Below, in pieces: positions 1 through 7,424 of a DNA stretch of 24,474 nucleotides. The DNA is from JAPLDA01 sp043787975 (lineage in GTDB: Bacteria; Bacteroidota; Bacteroidia; AKYH767-A; 2013-40CM-41-45): the NCBI GenBank assembly GCA_043787975.1, contig JAYVUK010000054.1, positions 1 to 24,474 of the forward strand. The letters are read 5' to 3'. The stretch's first letter is position 1, and every line of letters begins with the position of its first letter. The notes beneath the pieces were generated by a model. The model saw nothing but the letters and a program-made list of their open reading frames with translations. It ran no database searches and had not been told where the DNA came from. The position numbers and the translations under genes are program-made.

Positions 1-32
1 CCGCCATTTCTGTCTTATGAATTTCAAGGTTT

Positions 33-57
33 GTCATTCCGAACGAAGTGAGGAATC
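33..57 (+). repeat. Single arm of a dispersed palindromic repeat family
   Basis: These 25 bases begin GTCATTCCGAACGAAG and end GAGGAATC. They are identical to the right arm of the composite element at 23355-23379, and match the arms at 12813-12837 and 12895-12919 at all but a few positions. The bases CCGCC at 1-5 could be the end of the central palindrome seen in the full copies. The spacing is 27 bases instead of 20, so this may be the right half of a third element cut by the window edge, or a solo arm. Confidence 0.75.
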
Positions 58-96
58 TCGGATTAACTTAACGCTCAAATAAAATTAAAACGGTTT

Positions 97-1143
97 CTAT
101 GAAATCAGTTTTTTCTCCAACAAATATTCCGCAATCTGTACAGCGTTGGTAGCGGCGCCTTTGCGGAGGTTATCGGAAACAACCCAAAGATTTAATGTGT
201 TCGGTTGTGATTCGTCTCTTCGTATTCTTCCAATAAAAACGTCATCTTTTCCTTCGGCATGAATCGGCATCGGATAGATAAATTTTGAAATGTCATCAAC
301 TAGAACGATTCCTTTTTCCGCAGCAAGAATTCTTCTTACATCATCCAGGTCAAAATCTTTTTCAAACTCCACATTTACCGATTCGCTGTGTCCGCCTTTC
401 ACCGGAACTCTTACAGTTGTCGCCGTCACACGAATGGAATCATCGCGAAGAATCTTGCGTGTCTCATTCACCATTTTCATTTCTTCTTTCGTGTAACCGT
501 TGTCGAGAAAAACATCGATCTGTGGAATCACGTTCAAATCAATCACATGCTTGTAAGCCATTTCGGCCTCACCCAAACCCTCTCCAAAGGAGAGGGCTTC
601 AGTGTCTGCTAACATTTTAAATACAGCTTTTTTTCGTTCATTCATCAACTGGTCAACCGCTTTTTTTCCGGTGCCGCTCACGCTTTGATAGGTAGAAACA
701 ACAATCCGTTTGATCTTGTATTTTTTATGGAGAGGATTCAGCGCCATTACCATTTGTATGGTCGAGCAGTTTGGATTGGCGATAATTTTATCTTCACGCG
801 TCAGTATATCAGCATTAATTTCAGGGACAATTAATTTTTTGGTTGGATCCATTCGCCATGCGGAAGAATTATCAATCACGACACATCCGGCTTCTGCAAA
901 TTTTGGAGCAAGTTCGAGCGATGTATTTCCTCCTGCAGAAAATAGTGCGATTTGTGGATGTAATCCAATAGCCGTTTGCCAACTTTGAACTTTAAACTTT
1001 GAACCTTTAAATGTGACTTCTTTCCCGACAGATTTTTCCGTGGCAACGGGAATTAATTCAGTGACAGGAAAATTCCGTTCTTCCAATACTTTCAGCATCA
1101 TTCCGCCTACAAGGCCGGTGGCTCCAACGACAGCTATTTTCAT
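97..1143 (-). CDS. asd: Aspartate-semialdehyde dehydrogenase
   Basis: Reduces aspartyl phosphate to aspartate semialdehyde with NADPH, the branch point to lysine/diaminopimelate, threonine and methionine; cytoplasmic. The N-terminal nucleotide-binding loop GATGLVG is at residues 7-13, the catalytic cysteine is C126 in NPNCST, and the active-site histidine is H252 in GGHSES. I start at the ATG ending at 1143; a TTG two codons earlier is possible but less likely. The protein is 348 residues, longer than I recall for Bacteroidota relatives (about 330). Residues about 174-193 look like an extra segment before EMAYKH and coincide with a palindromic DNA element. Residues about 46-55 are encoded by a heptamer repeat. 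Catalytic parts are intact, so the enzyme is probably functional. It is divergent from the gene at 1323. Confidence 0.97.
   Translation of the reverse strand: MKIAVVGATGLVGGMMLKVLEERNFPVTELIPVATEKSVGKEVTFKGSKFKVQSWQTAIGLHPQIALFSAGGNTSLELAPKFAEAGCVVIDNSSAWRMDPTKKLIVPEINADILTREDKIIANPNCSTIQMVMALNPLHKKYKIKRIVVSTYQSVSGTGKKAVDQLMNERKKAVFKMLADTEALSFGEGLGEAEMAYKHVIDLNVIPQIDVFLDNGYTKEEMKMVNETRKILRDDSIRVTATTVRVPVKGGHSESVNVEFEKDFDLDDVRRILAAEKGIVLVDDISKFIYPMPIHAEGKDDVFIGRIRRDESQPNTLNLWVVSDNLRKGAATNAVQIAEYLLEKKLIS
565..624 (-). repeat. Palindromic element inserted in frame within asd
   Basis: The core at 578-596 is a perfect hairpin: 8-base arms CCCTCTCC and GGAGAGGG around AAA. Its surroundings, CCTCACCCAAACC to the left and CTTCAG to the right, resemble a palindromic sequence I associate with intergenic regions of many environmental bacterial genomes; that is from memory and unverified. 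It encodes roughly residues 174-193 of Asd, a part that appears absent from ordinary family members, and the reading frame stays open through it. Boundaries are estimated from the protein, not from target-site duplications. Confidence 0.6.
980..1007. repeat. Heptamer tandem array inside asd
   Basis: Four consecutive 7-base units are CAACTTT at 980, GAACTTT at 987, AAACTTT at 994 and GAACCTT at 1001. They code on the minus strand for about ten residues including FKVQS. The protein seems to align without a gap here, so the repeat may have replaced the ancestral sequence instead of adding to it. Confidence 0.65.
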
Positions 1144-1169
1144 ATGCAATATTGTTCAGGTTTAAATTC

Positions 1170-1197
1170 AGAATCAAGAACTAAGAGTCAAGAGGCA
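1170..1197. repeat. Heptamer tandem array upstream of asd
   Basis: Four consecutive units are AGAATCA at 1170, AGAACTA at 1177, AGAGTCA at 1184 and AGAGGCA at 1191. The consensus is AGARYCA. The array lies 26 bases upstream of the asd ATG, so it could fall in the asd leader or promoter. Confidence 0.7.
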
Positions 1198-1224
1198 GGA
1201 AAACCAGTCGTTCTTTCCGGCCTT

Positions 1225-1281
1225 CATTCGTACAACTTGTCCCGATCTTTTATCGGGATTCGTACCAATTCGTAATTCGCA
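1225..1281. repeat. Hairpin with flanking ATTCGTA units
   Basis: A perfect 7-base inverted repeat TCCCGAT (1240-1246) and ATCGGGA (1252-1258) encloses a 5-base loop. ATTCGTA occurs at 1226, 1258 and 1268, with ATTCGCA directly following at 1275. It lies between the divergent asd and 1323 genes. There is no T-run, so a terminator is unlikely. It resembles the other short repeats in this window. Confidence 0.5.
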
Positions 1282-1290
1282 GCTTTTGTT

Positions 1291-1298
1291 TACTTTTA
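1291..1298 (+). promoter_or_regulatory. Candidate -7 promoter box for the 1323 gene
   Basis: TACTTTTA is close to the Bacteroidota -7 consensus TAnnTTTG, with A for the final G. It lies 32 bases before the ATG at 1323. The same TTTACTTTT core lies at a similar distance before ileS and the M28 peptidase gene. I see no convincing -33 element. Confidence 0.35.
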
Positions 1299-1322
1299 GA
1301 CGCATCAAATGTATGAAGTGAA

Positions 1323-3116
1323 ATGAAAAAAAATCTTTTGATATTACTTTTTATTCTACCGCTGTTTGTTCATGCCCAGTTGACAGACAATTTCAGCGAC
1401 GGTGATTTTACGAATAATCCTACGTGGAGCGGCGATGCGTCCCAGTTCATAGTCAATGCGTCGCAGCAATTACAATTGCAGAGCTCGGGAACGGCAGTTT
1501 CTTCTTTGTCGGTTGCAAGTAGTCTTACTTCCTTAGACAGCACGGAGTGGCATTTTTATATACGGATGAGTTTTTCTCCTTCGTCAGCAAATTACGGACG
1601 TGTATATCTTGTTTCCGATCAAAGCAACCTGGAGGGTTCGCTCAACGGTTATTATCTTCAGTTCGGTGAATCACTTTCAAATGATGCTGTCGAATTGTTC
1701 AGCCAGGCAGGATTGGTATCGACATCCGTTTGCCGGGGAACAAATGCACAGATTGCCAATGCATTTACGCTTGGCGTTCGCGTCACGCGTGATGCAACGG
1801 GGCTTTGGAACCTGTTTGTGGATGCAGCAGGTGGAACAAATTATACGTTCGAAGCATCCGGAACAAACACAGCATTTAATTCATCTTCTTTTTTTGGTGT
1901 GCTATGTTCATATACAAGCAGCAATGCAACTAGTTTTTATTTTGATGACTTTTTTATCGGACACCTTGTGCCGGATGTTATTTCTCCGGTAATTTCAAGT
2001 CTTGCCGTTATTGATTCTTTACATCTCGATGTAAAATTTTCTGAGCCTATCGAACAAACTTCTGCCGAAACGAATATCAATTATTCTGTAAACAATGGCG
2101 TCGGAAACCCCTCAACTGCTTCAAGAGATGTATCCGATCTTTCATTGGTGCATCTAACATTTGCGACAGCATTTACCGGCAATGTTCAAAGTGTGATTAC
2201 CATAAGCAATGTTGCTGATGTCTCCTCAAATGTAATTCAGGCTAATTCAACGGCAGTCTTCTATTATATCACACAAGTCCCGGCGCCCGGCGATGTAGTT
2301 ATCAATGAAGTATTGTTTCATGCTCAGAGCGGAGGAAGTGAGTTTGTGGAATTGTACAATGCTTCAACCAAGGTGCTCGATTTGAAAGATATATTTTTAT
2401 TCGATGGGTTAACCAATCCGCTGTATACAATTTCAGCAACAAATCGTGTCTTTCTTCCGGGTGATTATATGGCGATCACAAAAAGCGTTGCGAATATTGA
2501 AGCCAATTATACAGTTCTGTATCCGAATGCTTTGGTACAAGTTGCCAGTATGCCGACGTATACAGATGCTACAGACAGTGTCATGATTGCCACGTCATCA
2601 AACCAAGTTCTTGATAGACTTAATTATTCCGAAAGCTGGCAATTGCCATTGCTCAACTCCACTACCGGAGTTTCCCTTGAACGATTAAATCCTGCTCGCC
2701 CGACACAAGATCAAAGCAACTGGCACAGTGCTGCAGAAAGTGCGGGCTTTGCAACGCCTGGTTACAAAAATTCTGAGTACGATGATTCACAGGGAAACGG
2801 TGATGAAATTTCTATTGACCCTAAAATATTTTCTCCGGATAATGACGGACACAACGATGTAGTGGATGTAATTTATCATTTCGAAAATCCGGGAAATGTT
2901 GCGAATGTCAGCGTCTATGATGCGAAAGGAAGATTGATCCGCAAGCTCGTTAATAATGAGTTGATCGGTAATGACGGAAGTTTCGTTTGGGACGGAATTA
3001 CAGATTCAAAAGACAAAGCCCGAGTCGGCATGTACATTTTTTATATTCAAGTGTACGATATAAAAGGTGACACAAAAAATTACAAAAAGACCTGTGTGTT
3101 GGCTTCCAAATTATAA
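1323..3116 (+). CDS. Secreted lamin-tail-domain protein with T9SS C-terminal domain
   Basis: This is a 597-residue exported protein of unknown exact role. A signal peptide (MKKNLLILLFILPLFVHAQ) is followed by a beta-rich, LamG-like segment (about 25-215) and a bacterial Ig-like segment beginning ISPVISSLAV (about 219-315). Next is a lamin-tail-like domain starting GDVVINEVLF (about 320-430). The C-terminal domain (about 495-597) has FSPDNDGHND, VSVYDAKGRLIRKL and FVWDG, matching the gliding-motility/T9SS type B or FlgD-like class. Such proteins are normally carried across the outer membrane by T9SS and attached or released. The ATG at 1323 is chosen because it starts the signal peptide directly. 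It may be an adhesin or a nuclease/phosphatase accessory; no catalytic domain is seen. Confidence 0.85.
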   Translation: MKKNLLILLFILPLFVHAQLTDNFSDGDFTNNPTWSGDASQFIVNASQQLQLQSSGTAVSSLSVASSLTSLDSTEWHFYIRMSFSPSSANYGRVYLVSDQSNLEGSLNGYYLQFGESLSNDAVELFSQAGLVSTSVCRGTNAQIANAFTLGVRVTRDATGLWNLFVDAAGGTNYTFEASGTNTAFNSSSFFGVLCSYTSSNATSFYFDDFFIGHLVPDVISPVISSLAVIDSLHLDVKFSEPIEQTSAETNINYSVNNGVGNPSTASRDVSDLSLVHLTFATAFTGNVQSVITISNVADVSSNVIQANSTAVFYYITQVPAPGDVVINEVLFHAQSGGSEFVELYNASTKVLDLKDIFLFDGLTNPLYTISATNRVFLPGDYMAITKSVANIEANYTVLYPNALVQVASMPTYTDATDSVMIATSSNQVLDRLNYSESWQLPLLNSTTGVSLERLNPARPTQDQSNWHSAAESAGFATPGYKNSEYDDSQGNGDEISIDPKIFSPDNDGHNDVVDVIYHFENPGNVANVSVYDAKGRLIRKLVNNELIGNDGSFVWDGITDSKDKARVGMYIFYIQVYDIKGDTKNYKKTCVLASKL

Positions 3117-3123
3117 TAACAAA

Positions 3124-3208
3124 ATGGTTATATGTTGAATGACTAAATGGTTATTAAACATAGAGCCATTTAGCCATATGACAATTTAATCATTCGGCTA
3201 TTCAACAT
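3124..3208. repeat. Imperfect inverted arrays of 7-8 base units before ridA
   Basis: ATG-containing units recur every 7-8 bases (ATG at 3124, 3132, 3139, 3147). They are followed by an opposing series of CAT/CAAT units (from 3167, 3175 and 3182 onward). The ends form a perfect 9-base inverted repeat ATGTTGAAT (3132-3140) and ATTCAACAT (3200-3208). The whole could fold into an AT-rich hairpin between the gene ending at 3116 and ridA, six bases before its ATG. Confidence 0.5.
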
Positions 3209-3213
3209 TTATA

Positions 3214-3639
3214 ATGTCAGAAAACCATTCTTCTATCAATTCCTCAAAAGCTCCGGAACCGGTTGGCTTGTATCCTCATGCTCGAAAAGTGGGTAACTTA
3301 TTGTTTCTTTCAGGTGTTGGCCCAAGAGAAAGAGGAACAAAAAAGATTCCGGGAGTTGAGTTGAATGAGAAAGGTGAAATCATCAGTTATGACATCGAAG
3401 CGCAATGTCATTCTGTTTTTAAGAATGTGAAAGCAATTCTTGAAGATGCCGGTTCATCCTGGGATAAAATAGTTGATGTCACCGTTTTTCTCACCAACAT
3501 GAAGGATGATTTTCCGAAGTACAATAAATTGTGGGCCGACTATTTTAAAGACAATCCACCTTGTCGCACAACTTTTGAAATTAACTGTCTGCCAACACCG
3601 ATTGCGATCGAGTTGAAAGTGATGGCTACGATTGTATAA
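3214..3639 (+). CDS. RidA-family deaminase, possibly 2-aminomuconate deaminase
   Basis: A 141-residue RidA/YjgF-family protein, the usual length of a single-domain member. RidA proteins are trimers that hydrolyse reactive enamines/imines from PLP enzymes; some members deaminate 2-aminomuconate in kynurenine degradation. The substrate-carboxylate arginine is R118 in PCRTTFEI and the family glutamate is E133 in AIELKVMA. The segments KAPEPVGLYPHARKVGN and PGVEL look closer, from memory, to the aminomuconate deaminase branch than to classical RidA. No other kynurenine gene is in the window, so the substrate is uncertain. Likely cytoplasmic. The gene starts just after an AT-rich inverted repeat. 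Confidence 0.9.
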   Translation: MSENHSSINSSKAPEPVGLYPHARKVGNLLFLSGVGPRERGTKKIPGVELNEKGEIISYDIEAQCHSVFKNVKAILEDAGSSWDKIVDVTVFLTNMKDDFPKYNKLWADYFKDNPPCRTTFEINCLPTPIAIELKVMATIV

Positions 3640-4052
3640 TTTTCCGGATGACAAACAGGATTGATTCTGCAAGCAACCTGTTCACCTGTTGTTTGAGCAG
3701 AAGGTAAGGCAGGAAACTATTCTAGCGCGAGACATCGTCTGCTCTGCAGTGGCGTAGTTCACGTAACATTAATTTTTCCATTAAAGGATGGCTGTCATTT
3801 TAAATATTTCACCCGATGGTGTAATGACAGCAGTGTATCATTTGCGCAAAAAATTATAACTCAACACAGAAGATAATCTCACTGATTTTATCCTGAATTT
3901 GAAATAAGACCATTTTGTTTACCTCGTGTACATGCTTATGAGCTTTATGTACACCGCATGTCCACCTGTAAAATTTGTTTATCGCTATAGCATGGATGTA
4001 GTTTTAACTCCGATAAATAATCAATTACAAACAATTCTAACATCACAGTATT
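3640..4052. other. Gene-free stretch with two inverted repeats
   Basis: I see no convincing gene in this 413-base gap. It holds GCTGTCATT (3791-3799) paired with AATGACAGC (3823-3831), and GTGTACAT (3926-3933) paired with ATGTACAC (3947-3954) with a 13-base loop. The second lies about 100 bases before the ATG at 4053 and could be an operator or leader hairpin; the first might be an end-of-transcript structure for ridA. Neither has a T-run. An open frame from 3926 overlaps the start of the next gene and has no family features. Confidence 0.4.
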
Positions 4053-5459
4053 ATGAAAAAAAACAAACTAATTTTTGCAACAGCATTGCTGATTGCATTA
4101 GCAACGAATGTAAAATCGCAAACATGGACAAAACACGGCACGGGACTGTCTTCCCCTTCTGGTGTTTGCGTGTTTGACATCTCCGCGCCAACGCCAATGT
4201 CTGCTTGGGGAATTTTTGCAGTATTCGGTGCAGGTGTTTGTGGTGGTCCTGCTCCATATTATACCCGAACCATAAATAGTAACACTTGGGTGAGTGGGTT
4301 AATTGCTGAATTACCTACTGATGTAGTGCCATTCTGTATTTCTGCAATTGATGCAAACCATGCCTGGATTGCAACAGGAAATTATGCAGCCAGTACGGAT
4401 GGGTATATCTACAACACCACAAATGGTGGAAGCACATGGCAGTTACAGCCGTCGGCCAATTCTCCTGATATAAAAAGATTTGTTCATTTTTTTACACCAA
4501 CGGAAGGTGTGGCTGTTGGTGACTCTTCCGTATTTGTTACAACCGATGGTGGTGCCAATTGGATTGCCAACGGTGGATTGCCAATAGGCTCTTCAATTGG
4601 GGGCCTCACTCGCACAATATTTTTGTTCAATTCCTATGAAGTAGTGGGCAACACCATTTGGCTGGGTGACAGTTATGGGAATTTCTTCAGGAGCACAGAC
4701 ATGGGATATACATGGATACTGTTGCCCCAGTCAATTTCCCCAAGTGGTATAAAAGGTATTGCTTTTCGTGACCAAAATTATGGTATTGCTGTAGCTTCGT
4801 CATATATTTCCGGTAGTAGTAGTGGTGGTGGTGGTTATGCGGATTCAAGCGTGTACACTACGGATGGTGGTATGTCATGGCTACCCATGCCAATCAATTT
4901 CAGTACGGAATATGTCGATAATGCTCTGGCCAAATATGATGTGGGTTTTGTGCCGGGTACCGCCAATACTTTTGTTGTTACAAGTGAATACGATACTTCC
5001 TATGCAGCATTCTCTGCAATTACGTTAGATGGTGGTGTTACCTGGGCTTTGATTGACTCCACCGAACAACATACCGTTTGCACTTTTACGGGCCCAAACA
5101 GTGGTTACACAGGCGGCTACATTCCCAATTTTACTCAAGGTATTTATAAACTAACAGGTGTGCTTCCAACAGCCATAACTGAAAACACAATTACTAATAA
5201 TGAAATGCTTTTATATCCAAATCCTGCAAGTGAAGAAATAAATCTTGTCCTTGATGAAAAAAAGGCAACTAAAAATGTGGTGGTTAAAATAATTGACTAC
5301 GAAGGAAAAACAATCATAAAAGAATCTACAACTATCCATGATGGAAAATTAAAAATGAATGTAAGCCAACTGCCTCATGGTATTTATTTGTTCCGGATTC
5401 AATCTGAAAACAGCACCAGTAATTTTATAGACCAAACAATTAAATTTTCAAAGTCATGA
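4053..5459 (+). CDS. Secreted Ycf48/BNR-like beta-propeller with T9SS type A sorting domain
   Basis: 468 residues. Signal peptide at 1-22 (MKKNKLIFATALLIALATN, cleavage near VKSQ). Asp-box/BNR-like repeats with the pattern T(T/D)GG(x)(S/T/N)W recur near residues 126 (TNGGSTW), 163 (TDGGANW), 214 (TDMGYTW), 269 (TDGGMSW) and 326 (LDGGVTW), as in Ycf48-like propellers. The C-terminal type A sorting domain starts at LLYPNPASEE (about 386) and ends LPHGIYLFRI, then IKFSKS. It is predicted to be exported through T9SS. The function of the propeller is unknown; the family is used for binding, not necessarily photosynthesis. Its TGA overlaps an ATG (ATGA at 5456-5459) that opens a decayed reading frame. 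Confidence 0.88.
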   Translation: MKKNKLIFATALLIALATNVKSQTWTKHGTGLSSPSGVCVFDISAPTPMSAWGIFAVFGAGVCGGPAPYYTRTINSNTWVSGLIAELPTDVVPFCISAIDANHAWIATGNYAASTDGYIYNTTNGGSTWQLQPSANSPDIKRFVHFFTPTEGVAVGDSSVFVTTDGGANWIANGGLPIGSSIGGLTRTIFLFNSYEVVGNTIWLGDSYGNFFRSTDMGYTWILLPQSISPSGIKGIAFRDQNYGIAVASSYISGSSSGGGGYADSSVYTTDGGMSWLPMPINFSTEYVDNALAKYDVGFVPGTANTFVVTSEYDTSYAAFSAITLDGGVTWALIDSTEQHTVCTFTGPNSGYTGGYIPNFTQGIYKLTGVLPTAITENTITNNEMLLYPNPASEEINLVLDEKKATKNVVVKIIDYEGKTIIKESTTIHDGKLKMNVSQLPHGIYLFRIQSENSTSNFIDQTIKFSKS

Positions 5460-5624
5460 AAAAAAACCTGCCAATTTAAGGTATCGCTTCGCTTGGAAGC
5501 AAATCCAACAATAGAAAACCTGGTACAGCTTAACAATCTTAATGACGGATTTTATAACATTGAGCTAATCACAAAAGATAAAAAGGAAAGTCATAGTTTT
5601 ATATACCCAGATAGTGGTTTTTGA
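5456..5624 (+). pseudogene. Remnant of a T9SS-tail-like gene
   Basis: An ATG overlapping the previous stop reads MKKNLPI and then stops. In another frame, 5493-5624 reads as a coherent tail: LEANPTIENLVQLNNL, then NDGFYNIELITKDKKESHSF, ending in a TGA at 5622. The pattern L..L.DGFYNIEL..KD..ESHSFI resembles the last 40 residues of a type A sorting domain. The simplest reading is a small exported protein gene, once coupled to the upstream gene, reduced by a large deletion and frameshift. It sits just before a strong terminator, as an intact operon end would. Confidence 0.5.
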
Positions 5625-5637
5625 AAATAGAAAACAC

Positions 5638-5680
5638 ACCGGTAAAGGTTTCTGAAAAGGGATTTTTTACCGGTTTTTTT
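5638..5680 (+). terminator. Rho-independent terminator
   Basis: The perfect 9-base arms ACCGGTAAA (5638-5646) and TTTACCGGT (5666-5674) enclose a 19-base loop and are followed by six further T bases. It probably ends the transcript of the Ycf48-like gene and the remnant behind it. Confidence 0.8.
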
Positions 5681-5841
5681 ATTCACAATACAACACCCGG
5701 TACCGTTTCTAAAGCCAGTTCAAAAAAATGAAATAATATTTTCGTCAGCCTTGTTTCGCTATCATAGAAAATTGCTGACTAAACATTCTTCAACTCCTTC
5801 ATAGAAACGTTGGTAAATTCTGCCCAAGGCAAAACAGTTAA

Positions 5842-5982
5842 GTGAAACGACTGCATTTGGTAGATTCAGGGATTATTAAACGTGTTGTTGACAAGGTATT
5901 TTCATTTGAGCGAACAAATGTTGTAATGGCTTATGTAGAAACAGGCCGTGCAAAGGTAGAGGTTGTTGTGAAGGTGAAATAA
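5842..5982 (+). pseudogene. C-terminal remnant of a zinc-type alcohol dehydrogenase/quinone reductase
   Basis: The 46-codon open stretch reads VDSGIIKRVVDKVFSFE, then MAYVETGRAKVEVVVKVK and TAA at 5980. This matches the conserved end of medium-chain NADPH:quinone oxidoreductase-like proteins (typically SGKIKPVID.., ..A..Y.ETGRAKGKVV.K). An in-frame stop lies at 5839-5841, and nothing recognisable of the roughly 280 upstream residues remains. The glycine normally seen in GRAKGK is valine here. It is interpreted as a decayed gene end; expression is unlikely. Between 5681 and 5841 I see no other feature. Confidence 0.7.
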
Positions 5983-6130
5983 TTGCCAAGTTGACAATCG
6001 TTATCTGCAACTGCACATTGCACACGTTCATTCATCATACCAGTGGCATTTCGCACTTTACAAAGCCATAGCCGTAATTTAAAAAATGGAAGTCAAAGGA
6101 GTATAAATAGAAAATACATTTACCGAAAAT

Positions 6131-6165
6131 CAAAACAATTTCTACAAACAATTAAAAACAAAAAA
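6131..6165 (+). repeat. Shared 35-base leader, copy 1 (kelch gene 1)
   Basis: The 35 bases directly before the ATG at 6166 (starting CAAAACAATTTCTAC) are identical to those before the ATG at 7425. The identity continues into the first codons. This marks the duplication and indicates where translation starts. It is very A-rich with no Shine-Dalgarno sequence, typical of Bacteroidota leaders. Confidence 0.85.
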
Positions 6166-7383
6166 ATGAAAAAACAATTTACACTACTCCTGATGCTTAT
6201 TGCACCGCAAATAAATTTTGTGTTTGCCCAACCAACATGGAATCAAAAAACTGATTTCACAAGCTGTAGTTATGATGGAGTATGTTTTTCAATTAATAAT
6301 GAAATCTATTATGGATTAGGAATCATTTGTACAGGTAGCGAAACACACAACTTCAGTAAATTTAATACTGCAACCAATACCTGGTCATCCATTGCAACCT
6401 TTCCGGGACAAACAAGACGAAAAGCTTCAGCTTTTTCCATCAATGGAAAAGGGTATGTATGTTTAGGATATTCCAATGGTTCTGAATTGCAGGATTTGTG
6501 GGAGTATGATCCTGTTGCAAACACATGGACAGCCAAAGCAAATTTTGCAGGTGTTGCAAGAGGTTCTGCAGTAGCTGATGTTGTAAATGGGAAAGCGTAT
6601 GTTGGAACAGGTTTTTCACCGATGAATGGTTACCCGATGGACTGGTGGGAATACAATCCAGCAACAAATTTATGGACTGCAAAAGCAACCATGCCCGGAA
6701 TCGCATTATATGAGTCACACACTTTTGCAATTGGTGATACCGTTTATGTTGTTGGAGGGGCTGGTGGTAATCTGGTATTGGAACACAATGAATTTTGGGC
6801 TTACTCCACTACAGCTAATACATGGACTCAGAAGTTAGATTTCCCAGGAGGCACTCCGCGTTGGTATGCTACTACTTTTAGTTTAAGTGGAAAAGGTTAT
6901 TGCGGATACGGACTTGTAGGAATTAATTATGTAAGTGATTTTTATTCCTACAACCCTGCAAGCGGAGAGTGGATTTCCGTTCCATCAAACGGACTTAATT
7001 TACTTTTCAATGGCGGCGGCGGCGGTGTAGCCACTGCAAATGCAGGTTATTGCATTGCAGGAACCGCTTACAATGCACAACCTGCTACTACTGATTTATG
7101 GGAATTTATCCCTGCTTCTGCAACAGGAATTTATGAAGAAACCAATAATTCCAATTCTACACTACAAATTATTCCAAATCCTGCAAAAGACATTGTTGTA
7201 ATCAACTCTTCTTCAACAGGAAATTTTGCCGTGATAAATACATTGGGGCAAACCATCATAAATATTCAACTTACAAACAATGAAAATAAAATTCTTAATG
7301 TAAGTAAATTAAACGGTGGAACTTACTTTCTACAATCATCTGACTATCCTTTAATCAATAAGCGATTCACAATCATAAAATAA
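6166..7383 (+). CDS. Secreted kelch-repeat protein with T9SS type A tail (copy 1)
   Basis: 405 residues from the ATG at 6166, which opens a signal peptide (MKKQFTLLLMLIAPQINFVFAQ). A longer frame back to a GTG at 6043 adds 41 polar, basic residues and is rejected. About six kelch blades follow, with recurring LWEYDPVANTWTAKANF-type strands and GYVCLG, AYVGTG, VYVVGG and GYCGYG turns, forming a beta-propeller. The C-terminal sorting domain begins LQIIPNPAKD and ends LNGGTYFLQS, then RFTIIK. It is probably surface-exposed or secreted by T9SS; the ligand is unknown. It is a tandem paralogue of the next gene, 41 bases away, and the two are probably co-transcribed. Confidence 0.88.
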   Translation: MKKQFTLLLMLIAPQINFVFAQPTWNQKTDFTSCSYDGVCFSINNEIYYGLGIICTGSETHNFSKFNTATNTWSSIATFPGQTRRKASAFSINGKGYVCLGYSNGSELQDLWEYDPVANTWTAKANFAGVARGSAVADVVNGKAYVGTGFSPMNGYPMDWWEYNPATNLWTAKATMPGIALYESHTFAIGDTVYVVGGAGGNLVLEHNEFWAYSTTANTWTQKLDFPGGTPRWYATTFSLSGKGYCGYGLVGINYVSDFYSYNPASGEWISVPSNGLNLLFNGGGGGVATANAGYCIAGTAYNAQPATTDLWEFIPASATGIYEETNNSNSTLQIIPNPAKDIVVINSSSTGNFAVINTLGQTIINIQLTNNENKILNVSKLNGGTYFLQSSDYPLINKRFTIIK

Positions 7384-7389
7384 AAAAGC

Positions 7390-7424
7390 CAAAACAATTT
7401 CTACAAACAATTAAAAACAAAAAA
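7390..7424 (+). repeat. Shared 35-base leader, copy 2 (kelch gene 2)
   Basis: This is an exact duplicate of 6131-6165, in the same position relative to the ATG. It fills nearly all of the 41-base gap between the kelch genes, so it works as an intergenic leader here. Perfect conservation contrasts with the strongly diverged propeller bodies. Confidence 0.85.

Noticed and set aside
3926..4177. 83-codon open frame overlapping the start of the Ycf48-like gene
   Set aside because: It runs through the gene start in another frame, has no family match by eye, and conflicts with the signal peptide at 4053.
6043..6165. Upstream GTG start for kelch gene 1
   Set aside because: It would put 41 basic residues before a signal peptide and make the duplicated leader coding, while the identical leader before kelch gene 2 is non-coding.
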